A stretch of 64,000 nucleotides of DNA, taken from Nostoc sp. UHCC 0870. GTDB taxonomy: Bacteria; Cyanobacteriota; Cyanobacteriia; Cyanobacteriales; Nostocaceae. Positions 17,582 through 26,468 of the stretch are shown here, piece by piece. The position numbers were made by a program, and so were the translations under genes. The stretch lies in assembly GCF_022063185.1 (NCBI RefSeq), contig NZ_CP091913.1:1550001-1614000 (forward strand). The letters are read 5' to 3'. Position 1 is the first letter of the stretch. The number at the start of each line of letters is the position of its first letter. Below the pieces are notes generated by a model, which did not search any database, was not told the DNA's origin, and saw only the letters and a list, made by a program, of their open reading frames with translations.

Positions 17582-17749
17582 ACCCATGACTGATGATCAA
17601 ATAATCACATCAAGAGTAAGCTATCTCTAGCTCTTGATTTTTTGATTTTCAACAAAGTTAATATTTACCTGTTTTCTGGGTGGAAATGAGACGCTGAGAA
17701 TTGGTGAATTAGTCACAAAACTATTAACAGGATTAATGTTGATGGGACT

Positions 17750-18346
17750 ATGCTAGGAAAATTTTTTCAGAAACCAAATCAAGAAAATAGCGAGCGCGTC
17801 CCCCCAGGACAACACTTGGCTAAGGGCTTCCCTGTGTTAACCTACGGTGCAGCACCCCAAGTTACCATAGAAGAATGGGAATTTCGGGTTTGGGGTTTGG
17901 CTAAACCTGCTGTGTTTAGTTGGTCAGATTTCATGAATCTACCTCAACACGAGTTCACCGCAGATTTTCACTGTGTCACCCGTTGGTCTAAACTTGATGT
18001 CAAGTGGATGGGGATTAAAGTTACAGATTTTATGAATCTGATTGAGGTAGATCCCAAAGCAGCCCATGTGATGGAACATTGCTATGGGGGCTACACTACA
18101 AATATTGCAATGGCGGATTTTGTTAGAGAAGAAAATTTTTTCGCCGTTAAATTATTTGATGAACCATTACCAGTAGAACATGGTGGACCGATGCGATTGG
18201 TTGTACCCCATGTCTACGCTTGGAAAAGTGCTAAATGGATTAATGGTTTAGAGTTTCTTGAACAAGAAGAACTAGGTTTTTGGGAACGCAACGGCTACCA
18301 TCGGCGTGGTGAACCTTGGGCTGAAGAACGGTATAGTAATTCGTAA
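17750..18346 (+). CDS. Sulfite-oxidase-fold molybdopterin oxidoreductase
   Basis: 198 residues of the oxidoreductase molybdopterin-binding domain family (sulfite oxidase/MsrP-like). Signatures: EFRVWGL, the motif FHCVTRWSKLDVKWMG with Cys75 as the expected molybdenum ligand, and GGPMRLVVPHVYAWKSAKWI with LEFLEQEELGFWERNGYH near the C-terminus. No twin-arginine signal is present, so it is probably cytoplasmic, unlike MsrP. Substrate unknown; stand-alone domains of this kind are common in cyanobacteria. No operon partner. Confidence 0.88.
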   Translation: MLGKFFQKPNQENSERVPPGQHLAKGFPVLTYGAAPQVTIEEWEFRVWGLAKPAVFSWSDFMNLPQHEFTADFHCVTRWSKLDVKWMGIKVTDFMNLIEVDPKAAHVMEHCYGGYTTNIAMADFVREENFFAVKLFDEPLPVEHGGPMRLVVPHVYAWKSAKWINGLEFLEQEELGFWERNGYHRRGEPWAEERYSNS

Positions 18347-18366
18347 TTCGTAATTCGTAATTCGTA
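18340..18366. repeat. Tandem heptamer GTAATTC (about 4 copies)
   Basis: The copies begin inside the last codons of the sulfite-oxidase-fold gene: its final Asn-Ser-stop (AATTCGTAA) is made of repeat units, so the array reaches into coding sequence. Confidence 0.9.
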
Positions 18367-18372
18367 ATATAG

Positions 18373-18457
18373 ACCTCTTGCAAAAGTCATAATTATAGTG
18401 TCCTTCTTTGCGTCTTTGCGCCTTTGCGCGAAACAAAACAATATTTATGCAAGAGGT
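18373..18457. repeat. MITE-like inverted-repeat element (85 bp)
   Basis: ACCTCTTGCA (18373-18382) and TGCAAGAGGT (18448-18457) are perfect 10-base terminal inverted repeats. The inside has a TTTGCG(T/C)C tandem. It has no coding capacity and looks like a non-autonomous palindromic repeat lying in the gap between convergent genes. Confidence 0.65.
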
Positions 18458-18499
18458 GTTATCTCTGTTGGGTTGTCCTACGGTTTAACTTATAGGCTT

Positions 18500-19882
18500 T
18501 TAACGAATAATTAGCTTGAGAAGAGATAATTTTCCTTTATAGGGAGCGTATCGCCAATTTAAGTCTAGCCAGAAGGAGTTTTTTAAGACACTTTTGTAAT
18601 GTGAAAAGGTGTCAAAACTGGCTTTACCGTGATAGCTACCAATACCGCTATCTCCTACACCACCAAATGGTAACGATGAAACGCCTACTTGCATTACTGT
18701 GTCGTTGATACATACGCCACCGGAAGAAGTTTCTTGCAAGATTTGTGCTTGCAATTTTTTGTTTTGGGAAAATAGGTATAAAGCTAGGGGTTTTGGTTGA
18801 GAATTAATTAAGGCGATCGCTTCTGTAATATCTGTATATTCTAAGACAGGTAAAATCGGCCCAAAAATCTCTTCCTGCATGACAGGATCTGTTAAGGACA
18901 CATGATCGATTAATGTGGGTGAAATATAAAGTTCTTCGGGGTTACTGTCTCCGCCACTAATTATTTCACCATTTTTGAGAAACTCGGCTAGTCGTGCAAA
19001 ATGTCTTGGGCTGATTATCCTAGCATAATCGGGACTGCTTGCTGGCTCGTCGCCGTAAAATTCTTTGATAGTTTTTTGGAGTGCTGTTATTAAATCTTGT
19101 TTGATTTTTTGATTAACTAAAAGATAATCAGGTGCAATACAAGTTTGTCCAGCATTGATAAATTTGCCCCAAATAATCCGTCTAGCTGTATGTTCTATAT
19201 TAATATCTGTATCTACAATACATGGACTTTTACCACCTAATTCTAGTGTAACTGGTGTTAAATGTTTGGCTGCTGCCTCCATGACAATTCTTCCTACAGA
19301 TGTCCCACCAGTAAAGAAGATATGATTAAATTTTTCTTGTAGTAGTTGCTGGCTGGTTTCTACACCACCTTCTACTACGGTAATATATTCTTGTGGGAAG
19401 GCATTACTAATAATTTCTGCTAATAAATTGGAAGTATGGGGAGCAAGTTCTGAAGGTTTTATAATAGTACAATTACCAGCAGCGATCGCACCTACCAAGG
19501 GTGAAATCATTAATTGGAAGGGATAATTCCAAGGACTTATGATTAAAATAATTCCTAGGGGTTCTGGATAAATTTGTGCTGAGTAATTAAAAAAATCGGT
19601 AGGAACTGCTGCTTTTTTGGGTTTAGCCCAAGTTTTGAGATGTTTAATGGCATAATTGATTTCTTTAATTACACCGATTTCTGTAGCGTAAGTTTCAAAT
19701 TCTGGTTTGTGTAAATCGGCTTTTAATGCCTGAATAATTGATTTTTCATGATTAATTACTAAATCTTTGAGTTTCTTGAGTTGTTCCAGACGAAAAGTAA
19801 CATTTTTGGTTTGACCAGTCTGAAAAAAATCTTTTTGCTTGCGTAAAATTTCTGGAATTGTCGATTTTGCAGATGTAATCAT
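18500..19882 (-). CDS. Aldehyde dehydrogenase (class 3 / fatty aldehyde type)
   Basis: NAD(P)-dependent oxidation of aldehydes to acids. 460 residues, shorter than class 1/2 enzymes, as in the ALDH3 group. Seen: IISPWNYPFQL, the dinucleotide site FFTGGTSVGRIV, the general-base Glu in TLELGGKSPCIV and the catalytic Cys in NAGQTCIAPDY. The C-terminal segment (NSFWLDLNWRYAPYKGKLSLL) resembles the membrane-associating end of fatty aldehyde dehydrogenases. In cyanobacteria the ALDH3-type enzyme acts on long-chain fatty aldehydes, which is the likely substrate here. A promoter-like element identical over 26 of 28 bases to one before the next gene upstream lies at 19913-19940. Confidence 0.92.
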   Translation of the reverse strand: MITSAKSTIPEILRKQKDFFQTGQTKNVTFRLEQLKKLKDLVINHEKSIIQALKADLHKPEFETYATEIGVIKEINYAIKHLKTWAKPKKAAVPTDFFNYSAQIYPEPLGIILIISPWNYPFQLMISPLVGAIAAGNCTIIKPSELAPHTSNLLAEIISNAFPQEYITVVEGGVETSQQLLQEKFNHIFFTGGTSVGRIVMEAAAKHLTPVTLELGGKSPCIVDTDINIEHTARRIIWGKFINAGQTCIAPDYLLVNQKIKQDLITALQKTIKEFYGDEPASSPDYARIISPRHFARLAEFLKNGEIISGGDSNPEELYISPTLIDHVSLTDPVMQEEIFGPILPVLEYTDITEAIALINSQPKPLALYLFSQNKKLQAQILQETSSGGVCINDTVMQVGVSSLPFGGVGDSGIGSYHGKASFDTFSHYKSVLKNSFWLDLNWRYAPYKGKLSLLKLIIR

Positions 19883-19909
19883 TTGTTTTCTAGGCGATAG
19901 TTTTGTGTG

Positions 19910-19940
19910 GTAATAAATTATCCTAAATTGGCTGTTAGTA
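19910..19940 (-). promoter_or_regulatory. Promoter-like element before the aldehyde dehydrogenase
   Basis: On the minus strand a -35-like CTAACA is followed 17 bases later by TATTAC, about 28 bases before the ATG. The 28-base block 19913-19940 matches 21284-21311 at 26 positions, differing only by two C/T changes. Confidence 0.5.
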
Positions 19941-20037
19941 AAGTGTGCTAGTGCAAGTAATCTTTTAGTATTTTAACTTCTGAATTTTGCTGTATGGCGG
20001 TTCTCGCTTTAGTAAGGTACAAGAACCCCACCCCCAA

Positions 20038-20063
20038 CCCCCTCCCCGCAAGCAAGGAGGGGG
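20038..20063. repeat. Palindromic C-rich repeat
   Basis: CCCCCTCC (20038-20045) pairs with GGAGGGGG (20056-20063) around the loop CCGCAAGCAA. It is preceded by the C-rich run CCCCACCCCCAAC. This type of hairpin is common in intergenic Nostoc DNA. It lies downstream of the receiver-kinase gene and could end its transcript. Confidence 0.7.
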
Positions 20064-20103
20064 CTATGATATACCTTATGTGATTAGGAAACGCTATAAT
20101 TGA

Positions 20104-21231
20104 TTACTGTTTAATAGGTAAACTCACAATAAAGATACTACCTTTACCTAACTCAGAATTGACAACAATACTACCGTGATGAGCCTCGACAATTCGTCGG
20201 GAAAGGTACAAACCCAAACCACTACCGGAAATTTTATGGCTACCTTGACGAAACCTTTCAAATAGGGTGGCTTGTTCTGCGGCTGGAATACCTCGGCCTG
20301 TATCGGCTATTTCTACGGTTATATAATCGGTGATTTTAGCCGTGGGTGGACTTTGACTCGAAATTTGATTTTTTAGGCGGATATTCACTGAACCAGATTC
20401 AGTAAATTTAATGGCGTTACTGATAAGGTTAGTAAATAGACGATGAAGTTCCAAGCGATCGCCTGAGACGGTGCTGGAGTCGGCTGTATAATCAAAGTCT
20501 AGATTAATTATCAAGCCTTTGGGTTGGGCTAAAGGTGTGAGTTCTCCCACTACTTCTTGAAGTAATTGACTCAAATCCACTGGCTGAAAAGCTAGAGTTT
20601 TCCGTCCTGCTTCAAAGCGATACACTTCTAATAAAGTATTTACCATCGATAGCAGGTTGATATTACTACGCGCCATAATGACGATCGCTTCCTGCATTTG
20701 GGGTGATAATGTACCTAATGCACCCTGTTGAAACAGTGTCAGCATCCTATCAGCCGCCACTAGGGGGGTACGCAAATCATGGGTCAGCCGAGAGACAAAA
20801 TCTTCCCTCTGGCGGGCTATTTCATCCCGTTCATCCATGCTACGCTTTAACCGTAACAGCGATCGCACTCTGGCTAATAACTCATCGACTGTGACAGGTT
20901 TGCGGATAAAATCATCAGCACCTAAATCTAATCCTCGCGCCACATTCGGCGTATCATGGGCTGTAATTAATAGTATGGGAATGTATTGTTGTAACTGCAT
21001 TTCCCCCCGAATGCGCCTAGTGACTTCATAACCATCCATTCCTGGCATCATTAAGTCTAACAGGACTAAATCACAAGGTAATGCTTGCAGTTGTGCTAAT
21101 GCTGAAAAGCCATTTTCGGCGGTATTAATTATATAGCCTTCTTCCTCCAAAATGGTTTTAATTAAAAACACATTATCAGGAGAGTCATCAACAACTAGAA
21201 TGTTGCCAGAGTGAGAAGTTTGTGAACTCAT
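20104..21231 (-). CDS. Receiver plus histidine kinase (hybrid, 375 residues)
   Basis: A cytoplasmic two-component protein. Residues 10-125 are a receiver (VVDDSPDN, phospho-Asp in LVLLDLMMPGMDG, Lys in FIRKPVT). After a short coil comes HisKA with SRLTHDLRTPL, then HATPase_c with ELHRLFTNLISNAIKFT (N box), ITVEIADTGRGIP (G1) and GSGLGLYLS (G2). No transmembrane or sensor domain is visible, so input probably comes through phosphotransfer to the receiver. The same receiver-first design is found at 58314-59393. It shares a promoter-like element with the aldehyde dehydrogenase downstream, which suggests co-regulation. Confidence 0.92.
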   Translation of the reverse strand: MSSQTSHSGNILVVDDSPDNVFLIKTILEEEGYIINTAENGFSALAQLQALPCDLVLLDLMMPGMDGYEVTRRIRGEMQLQQYIPILLITAHDTPNVARGLDLGADDFIRKPVTVDELLARVRSLLRLKRSMDERDEIARQREDFVSRLTHDLRTPLVAADRMLTLFQQGALGTLSPQMQEAIVIMARSNINLLSMVNTLLEVYRFEAGRKTLAFQPVDLSQLLQEVVGELTPLAQPKGLIINLDFDYTADSSTVSGDRLELHRLFTNLISNAIKFTESGSVNIRLKNQISSQSPPTAKITDYITVEIADTGRGIPAAEQATLFERFRQGSHKISGSGLGLYLSRRIVEAHHGSIVVNSELGKGSIFIVSLPIKQ

Positions 21232-21280
21232 GAGATACCGAGAATGCGATTAGGGAATAGTTTAAGTTAGGGAACACCAC

Positions 21281-21311
21281 AATATAAATTATCCCAAATT
21301 GGCTGTCAGTA
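21281..21311 (-). promoter_or_regulatory. Promoter-like element before the receiver-kinase gene
   Basis: On the minus strand CTGACA (close to TTGACA) is separated by 17 bases from TATATT (close to TATAAT), about 50 bases upstream of the ATG at 21231. It is a near-copy of the element at 19910-19940, including the intervening GCCAATTT and GGATAATT. Confidence 0.55.
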
Positions 21312-21482
21312 CGAATAATTTTTAATGATTTCTACTTTCTAAAAAATCTGAGCCAATAAAACTGGCTCAGATTCTTGATAATATTACTCTTCACCATTGG
21401 TGAATGTATTGATAAAAACCCAAACTACGGTGAACAATCCTTTGGGTATAGAGATATTCTACTATTCAAAAAATAATGGTGA

Positions 21483-21770
21483 TTAAGAGAGAGCTTTATC
21501 CTTCTCCTTAATACTGCTCACACAAAACTCAATGTGAGAACGAATAGCACGTTCATAAACTATAGTCTGGTGTGTGCGTACCCCAATAGGTTGATAGACC
21601 AAGGTAATTTCTGGAAATTCACACCAAGACATCAAAAAAACATCTTTAGCTGGAGTAATAATTTCATAATTATTCTCCTGTCTTTTCTTTTTGACCTTAC
21701 AATTGTTGAGTTTTAACTTTTCTCTAAATAGCTGTTCAAAAACCGGAATCAACTGTGAATCATTTTCCAT
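21483..21770 (-). CDS. Small hypothetical protein (95 residues)
   Basis: A soluble protein starting MENDSQLIPVFEQLFREKLKL, with a basic KVKKKRQENN stretch, a central EIITPAKDVFLMSW that looks like beta strands, and YERAIRSHIEFCVSSI as a final helix. I do not recognise it. Codon usage looks normal and the frame is uninterrupted between clear gaps, but the ribosome binding site is weak. Its neighbours give no functional hint. Confidence 0.5.
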   Translation of the reverse strand: MENDSQLIPVFEQLFREKLKLNNCKVKKKRQENNYEIITPAKDVFLMSWCEFPEITLVYQPIGVRTHQTIVYERAIRSHIEFCVSSIKEKDKALS

Positions 21771-22017
21771 TGTTTATCACGTTTAAACTTATTATTTAGG
21801 CAAAATTATATTTACCGTCGAGTCGGCTACTGTAGTTTTATGTTGTACAGGTTGTGTGTGGAATAATATTTCGAGCCATAATCAAATTATACCTTAGTAG
21901 GTACAAAAAAACAGGTCTATTTTGAGTTGCAGTCAATAGCAAGCAAAATAATTGACAATAAGTTAACCTTATCTAAAATTAAGTTAATCTTATCTTAAAT
22001 TTTTTTATCGAAATATG

Positions 22018-23232
22018 TCATTCAATAACTGATAACACAGATTTTGGCAATAATTTATCTTTAAACCACACAATTCTTGCCGGAACATCATCTAACTTAA
22101 TACCTGCTTTTTCTAAATTTAACCTTTCAGAAATAGCCAAAATCAAATTATCACAACCAGAGCGGCGCACCTGGTAAAATTTCTTTTGTAAATATTCTGG
22201 TCGCCAATAGCCCACAATTTCTAATAAAAATTCCCGTCCATCAGGATGCACTAGCCGAAAATCGGGAATCATCACACTCCCTGGAATGGGAATCAAATCC
22301 ACTTCCCGTTCTAATATCCAGTCTGTTTTTAAGGCATCCCATTTATCAGCAAAGGATGCTTCTAGCATACTATCGTAGGGTTTACCTTTAGAGTAGTGGG
22401 AAACTAAACCACATTCTGAATTGAGGGTAAATCGGCCTGTTCTCCAAGTATCTGTGTAGGCATCACGGGTTTGTAATGTGGCGGCAAGACTCCATTTGGT
22501 AACATGGAGTAAGGCGGGAATCAGTTTAGCGATCGCTAACCCATAACGCGTACTAGGCGTAAATAAACTGGTAGGGCCATCTACTGTAATTGTAAACCCG
22601 TGGTCAGCATCACCCTCAATATAAGCCATGAGTTGAAACAATTTAAGATAGCGAAATAACAGCTTATATTCTCCTGGCACATTGCGATGAGCATTTAAAA
22701 TTAGTTTACTGGCTTTATAAAATATCCCTTGCACTTGAGATAAATTATAGCGATTGATTAAATCGACCCCTGTTGGTGTATCCAAGTTGGTTAAAATTTT
22801 ATTTTCCACCAAATCAGCATAGATACCATCACGCACTTGCTCAGGTAATACCTCTCGTTCTAATTCTTGACTTAATTCATCAGCAATTTTCACTAAAGTG
22901 ATTTGGGTTGATTCGCGACTAGGCGCAGATTTTGCAGCCAAAGCAAACACCCGTTCTCTTAACATTGGTGGTTCTAGGGGACTGACTACTTCAAAGGTGC
23001 AAAAATTGCTTTTAATAATGTAAGCTAACCCTCGTTTGACTCGATAATCAGTAGCATCACCTTCTAACCCTAAAAGTTGACGCTCAAGTTCACCTTGAGT
23101 TTTACCTAATGTTGACTGAAAACAATTAATTAATTCATTTGCTAACTCTAAATTTTTATTATCTATCTTCAGTCTCTTGGGAATTATTTCTTCTCCGTTT
23201 AGGCGATGGCTTAGTAGGTCTGTTGGTAGCAT
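22018..23232 (-). CDS. Bax1-type nuclease (DUF790), partner of XPB
   Basis: 404 residues of the DUF790 family, known in archaea as Bax1, a structure-specific nuclease that pairs with the XPB helicase in a nucleotide-excision-repair-like pathway. The N-terminus MLPTDLLSHRL is family-typical. The C-terminal nuclease core has SMLEASFADKW, then IPIPGSVMIPDFRLVHPDG and EFLLEIVGYWRPEYL: a PD-(D/E)xK-like arrangement with Val where Lys is usual. The ATG at 23232 lies inside the helicase gene, giving a 74-base overlap in another frame, strong evidence for translational coupling and complex formation. Confidence 0.87.
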   Translation of the reverse strand: MLPTDLLSHRLNGEEIIPKRLKIDNKNLELANELINCFQSTLGKTQGELERQLLGLEGDATDYRVKRGLAYIIKSNFCTFEVVSPLEPPMLRERVFALAAKSAPSRESTQITLVKIADELSQELEREVLPEQVRDGIYADLVENKILTNLDTPTGVDLINRYNLSQVQGIFYKASKLILNAHRNVPGEYKLLFRYLKLFQLMAYIEGDADHGFTITVDGPTSLFTPSTRYGLAIAKLIPALLHVTKWSLAATLQTRDAYTDTWRTGRFTLNSECGLVSHYSKGKPYDSMLEASFADKWDALKTDWILEREVDLIPIPGSVMIPDFRLVHPDGREFLLEIVGYWRPEYLQKKFYQVRRSGCDNLILAISERLNLEKAGIKLDDVPARIVWFKDKLLPKSVLSVIE

Positions 23233-24718
23233 TTCCCTGGTTATTTTTATCTGGTGAATTATCGACTACATAATTGATATCTAATTGTTCCGCAGCTTTA
23301 GCAACATTTGGCTGACCACTACCATAAACAACTTTTAAGTTCGCTTTTTTATCCTCACCGCGCCGCCGTGCTGAAGTATTTTCTTCGCTCGTATCTTCTG
23401 CTATTACTTCATAGAGGATTGCTTGTTTATTGGGAGTATTTCCTTTGCGTAAAATTCTCCCTAAGCGTTGAATATATTCTCTAGTTGAGCCAGTCCCAGA
23501 TAGAATAATTGCTATAGAAGCAGCCGGAACATCAACCCCTTCATTCAACACATGGGAAGCCACCAAAGTATTATATTCACCTTCCCGAAATTTAGTTAAT
23601 ATTTCATGTCTTTCTTTGACTGGTGTTTGATGAGTAATGGCGGGAATTAATAAATCTTGAGAAATTTTATAAACCGTGGCATTATCAGCAGTAAAAATTA
23701 ACAATCGTTCCGGGTAATGTTTGGCGAGCAAATTAGCTAAAATGCGTAACTTGCCATCAGTACCAAGAGCGATTTCTTTAGCTTCTCGGTGCGCTAACAT
23801 AGCTCTACGCCCAGATTGCGATCGCGCACTCATCTGCACAAACATCTGCCAACCTTGTATACTCCCCAAGGAAACCTTAGCTTGGCGTAGAAAATCATTG
23901 CGAATTTGAATTAAATTGTTGTATCTTTCGCGCTCATGCTGTGATAGCTTCACCTTAATTTGGACTATTTCATGTTCAGCTAAAGCCTTCCCTGCTAAAT
24001 CTTCAGCACGTTTGCGATAGACTTCTGGCCCAATCAAAATATTTAAATCTGCGTGTTTCCCATCGGTGCGTTCTGGGGTAGCCGATAGTCCTAAACGATA
24101 GGGTGCGATCGCATATTCGGCAATCACTCGGTTAAAATCTGTAGGTAAGTGATGACACTCATCAAACACAATCAAAGCATACTTATTCCCCAAAGCTTCG
24201 GCGTGAATAGCTGCACTGTCATAGGTGGCTACCAAAATCGCCGTCCTATCCCGTGAACCACCCCCCAGTAACCCCACCTCCGCATCAGGAAACGCCGATA
24301 CCAAATGAGCATACCACTGGTGCATTAAATCTAAGGTTGGCACAACAATTAACGTTGTCCGTGGTGTCGCCTGCATCGCCATCTGGGCTAAATAAGTCTT
24401 TCCCGCCGCCGTAGGTAGCACCACAACCCCCTGTCTTCCCGCTAGTTTCCAAGCTGCTAAAGCTTCACTCTGATGGGGGTAGGGTTGCATTTCTAAACTC
24501 GCAACTAAATCTACAGGGTAAAATTCTTTGGCTTCATCGATGAAATAAATGTCTTCAGCTTGCAGTGTTTCCACTACAGTACGATATTTTATCCCTGGAA
24601 TGCGGAATTTTTCTACCCTATCATCCCAAGTGGCATAGTCCATCCAAGCTTTACTCCGTGGTGGTGGATGTAAAATTAGTGTACCGCGATCAAACGTTAA
24701 GGTGGGAGTACGAGGCAT
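23159..24718 (-). CDS. XPB-family SF2 DNA helicase
   Basis: 519 residues. DNA-stimulated ATPase related to eukaryotic and archaeal XPB, opening DNA around lesions. N-terminal 75 residues form the damage-recognition-like domain; then MQPYPHQSEALAAW (Q-like motif), Walker A PTAAGKT (102-108), DECHH (186-190), LSATPERTDG (motif III region), and in the second RecA domain FTADNATVYKIS, VASHVLNEGVDVPAA and QRLGRILRKG (motif VI). The 70-residue C-terminal tail is charged and basic (SPKRRRNN), probably disordered, and its codons are shared with the nuclease start. First gene of a two-gene operon with Bax1. Confidence 0.92.
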   Translation of the reverse strand: MPRTPTLTFDRGTLILHPPPRSKAWMDYATWDDRVEKFRIPGIKYRTVVETLQAEDIYFIDEAKEFYPVDLVASLEMQPYPHQSEALAAWKLAGRQGVVVLPTAAGKTYLAQMAMQATPRTTLIVVPTLDLMHQWYAHLVSAFPDAEVGLLGGGSRDRTAILVATYDSAAIHAEALGNKYALIVFDECHHLPTDFNRVIAEYAIAPYRLGLSATPERTDGKHADLNILIGPEVYRKRAEDLAGKALAEHEIVQIKVKLSQHERERYNNLIQIRNDFLRQAKVSLGSIQGWQMFVQMSARSQSGRRAMLAHREAKEIALGTDGKLRILANLLAKHYPERLLIFTADNATVYKISQDLLIPAITHQTPVKERHEILTKFREGEYNTLVASHVLNEGVDVPAASIAIILSGTGSTREYIQRLGRILRKGNTPNKQAILYEVIAEDTSEENTSARRRGEDKKANLKVVYGSGQPNVAKAAEQLDINYVVDNSPDKNNQGNATNRPTKPSPKRRRNNSQETEDR

Positions 24719-24725
24719 AAATCAA

Positions 24726-24757
24726 TTCAAAATTCAAAATTCAAAATTCAAAATTAA
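24726..24757. repeat. Tandem heptamer TTCAAAA (about 4 copies)
   Basis: Perfect head-to-tail heptamers immediately upstream of the XPB gene, so its promoter must overlap or lie beyond the array. The same heptamer recurs at 26289-26322. Confidence 0.92.
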
Positions 24758-24898
24758 ATAACTGGGGATTGGGGATTGGGGGAATTGTAGCAAACTCAGA
24801 CTAAATGCTTAATCCTATCTTGGAAAAGGGAATGGGGTATATTCCTTTTTTATTTAATGCAAAATCGCACACTTTAATAAAATGAGACATTTAAATAT

Positions 24899-26272
24899 AT
24901 GAATTTTGATTATGACTTATTTGTAATTGGTGCTGGTTCTGGGGGTTTGGCGGCTTCTAAACGTGCAGCTAGCTATGGAGCAAAAGTAGCGATCGCAGAA
25001 TATGATTTAGTCGGCGGAACTTGTGTGATTCGGGGTTGTATTCCGAAAAAATTGATGGTTTACGGCTCTCATTTTCCCGCGCTGTTTCAAGATGCAGCCG
25101 GCTATGGTTGGCAATTAGATAATTTTTTATTGGACTGGGAGCATTTTATTACATCAATTGATCAAGAAGTTAGGCGACTATCACAAGTACATATCAGTTT
25201 GCTCGAAAAAGCAGGCGTAGAACTGATAGCCGGTCACGCTAAATTTTTAGATCCCCACACCATAGAAGTTAATGACCGCAAAATTACAGCCGATAAAATT
25301 TTAATCGCTGTTGGTGGAAGACCTGCTAAACCAGATTTACCAGGGATAGAATACAGTATTACCTCCAATGAAATATTTCATTTAACAGCACAACCAAAAC
25401 ACATCGCCATTATTGGTGCTGGTTATATCGGTACAGAATTTGCCTGTATCATGCGCGGTTTGGGATCTGAGGTCACACAGATTAACCGTAATCACCTCAT
25501 TCTAAAAGGATTTGATGAAGATATCCGCACAGCCATTCAAGAAGGCATGAGCAATCACGGGATTAACATTATCCAAAATACCGAGGTGACAGCCATTGCA
25601 CAAGTTCCAGAAGGCTTGAAGTTGAATTTATCTGGAGACGGACAAGAACCCATCATTGCTGATGTCTGTTTGGTGGCTACAGGTCGAGATCCCAACGTAG
25701 AAGGACTCGGTTTACAAAACGCTGGGGTTGATGTTGTTCCCAGTTCTGTAGAATCAGGATACTGCACTACTTGTGCGATCGCAGTCGATGAATATAGTCA
25801 AACCAATCAACCCAACATTTTTGCTGTCGGTGATGTCACCGATCGCTTAAATTTAACTCCTGTCGCCATTGGTGAAGGTCGTGCTTTTGCTGACAGTGAA
25901 TTTGGCAACAATCGCCGCGAATTTAGCCATGAAACCGTACCCACCGCCGTATTTTCCAACCCAGAAGCCGCTACAGTTGGTTGGTCAGAAACCCAAGCAC
26001 GGGAAAAACTGGGTGAAGCAGTGACAATTTATCGCACTAGTTTTCGTCCCCTGTACCACAGTTTGACAGGTAAACAAGAACGCATAATGATGAAATTGGT
26101 GGTAGATACTAACACCAACAAAGTTCTAGGCGCGCACATGGTCGGTGAAAATGCTGCCGAAATTATCCAAGGTGTTGCGATCGCTGTCAAAATGGGTGCA
26201 ACCAAACAAGACTTTGATGACACCGTAGGTATTCACCCCTCCGCCGCCGAAGAATTTGTCACTATGCGATAG
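24899..26272 (+). CDS. gor: Glutathione reductase
   Basis: NADPH-dependent reduction of glutathione disulfide, a FAD flavoprotein of the cytoplasm. Seen: FAD site GAGSGGLAAS (11-20), redox disulfide GGTCVIRGCIPKK (Cys42, Cys47), NADPH-site GAGYIGTEFACIMRGLG, ATGRDPN, second FAD contact NIFAVGDVTDRLNLTPVAI and the C-terminal HPSAAEEFVTM with the catalytic His. The length of 457 is typical. It diverges from the XPB gene. Confidence 0.94.
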   Translation: MNFDYDLFVIGAGSGGLAASKRAASYGAKVAIAEYDLVGGTCVIRGCIPKKLMVYGSHFPALFQDAAGYGWQLDNFLLDWEHFITSIDQEVRRLSQVHISLLEKAGVELIAGHAKFLDPHTIEVNDRKITADKILIAVGGRPAKPDLPGIEYSITSNEIFHLTAQPKHIAIIGAGYIGTEFACIMRGLGSEVTQINRNHLILKGFDEDIRTAIQEGMSNHGINIIQNTEVTAIAQVPEGLKLNLSGDGQEPIIADVCLVATGRDPNVEGLGLQNAGVDVVPSSVESGYCTTCAIAVDEYSQTNQPNIFAVGDVTDRLNLTPVAIGEGRAFADSEFGNNRREFSHETVPTAVFSNPEAATVGWSETQAREKLGEAVTIYRTSFRPLYHSLTGKQERIMMKLVVDTNTNKVLGAHMVGENAAEIIQGVAIAVKMGATKQDFDDTVGIHPSAAEEFVTMR

Positions 26273-26288
26273 GTCAAGTCGCTTCGCT

Positions 26289-26322
26289 CCAATTCAAAAT
26301 TCAAAATTCAAAATTCAAAATA
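26289..26322. repeat. Tandem heptamer TTCAAAA (about 4-5 copies)
   Basis: The second copy of the array found at 24726-24757. The two flank the gor gene in the same orientation, a possible substrate for recombination. Confidence 0.92.
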
Positions 26323-26427
26323 GAAGATAATCAATGGGGGCTTGTACCCAGAATTAATTAATTCAAAATTATTCTTACTCTTCCTAACAGAATTTTGAAT
26401 TCAAAAAAGGTCAATAGTCATTCCCCT

Positions 26428-26466
26428 GTCACCTGTCACCTGTCACCTTCCCCCTGTCCCCTTCCC
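26428..26466. repeat. Tandem CCTGTCA repeat
   Basis: Degenerate CCTGTCA/CCTGTCC units leading up to the ATG of the broken esterase gene at 26469. The complementary GACAGGT/GACAGGG array follows that gene at 27119-27182, so the two arrays form a long imperfect inverted repeat around it. Confidence 0.88.
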
Positions 26467-26468
26467 CA

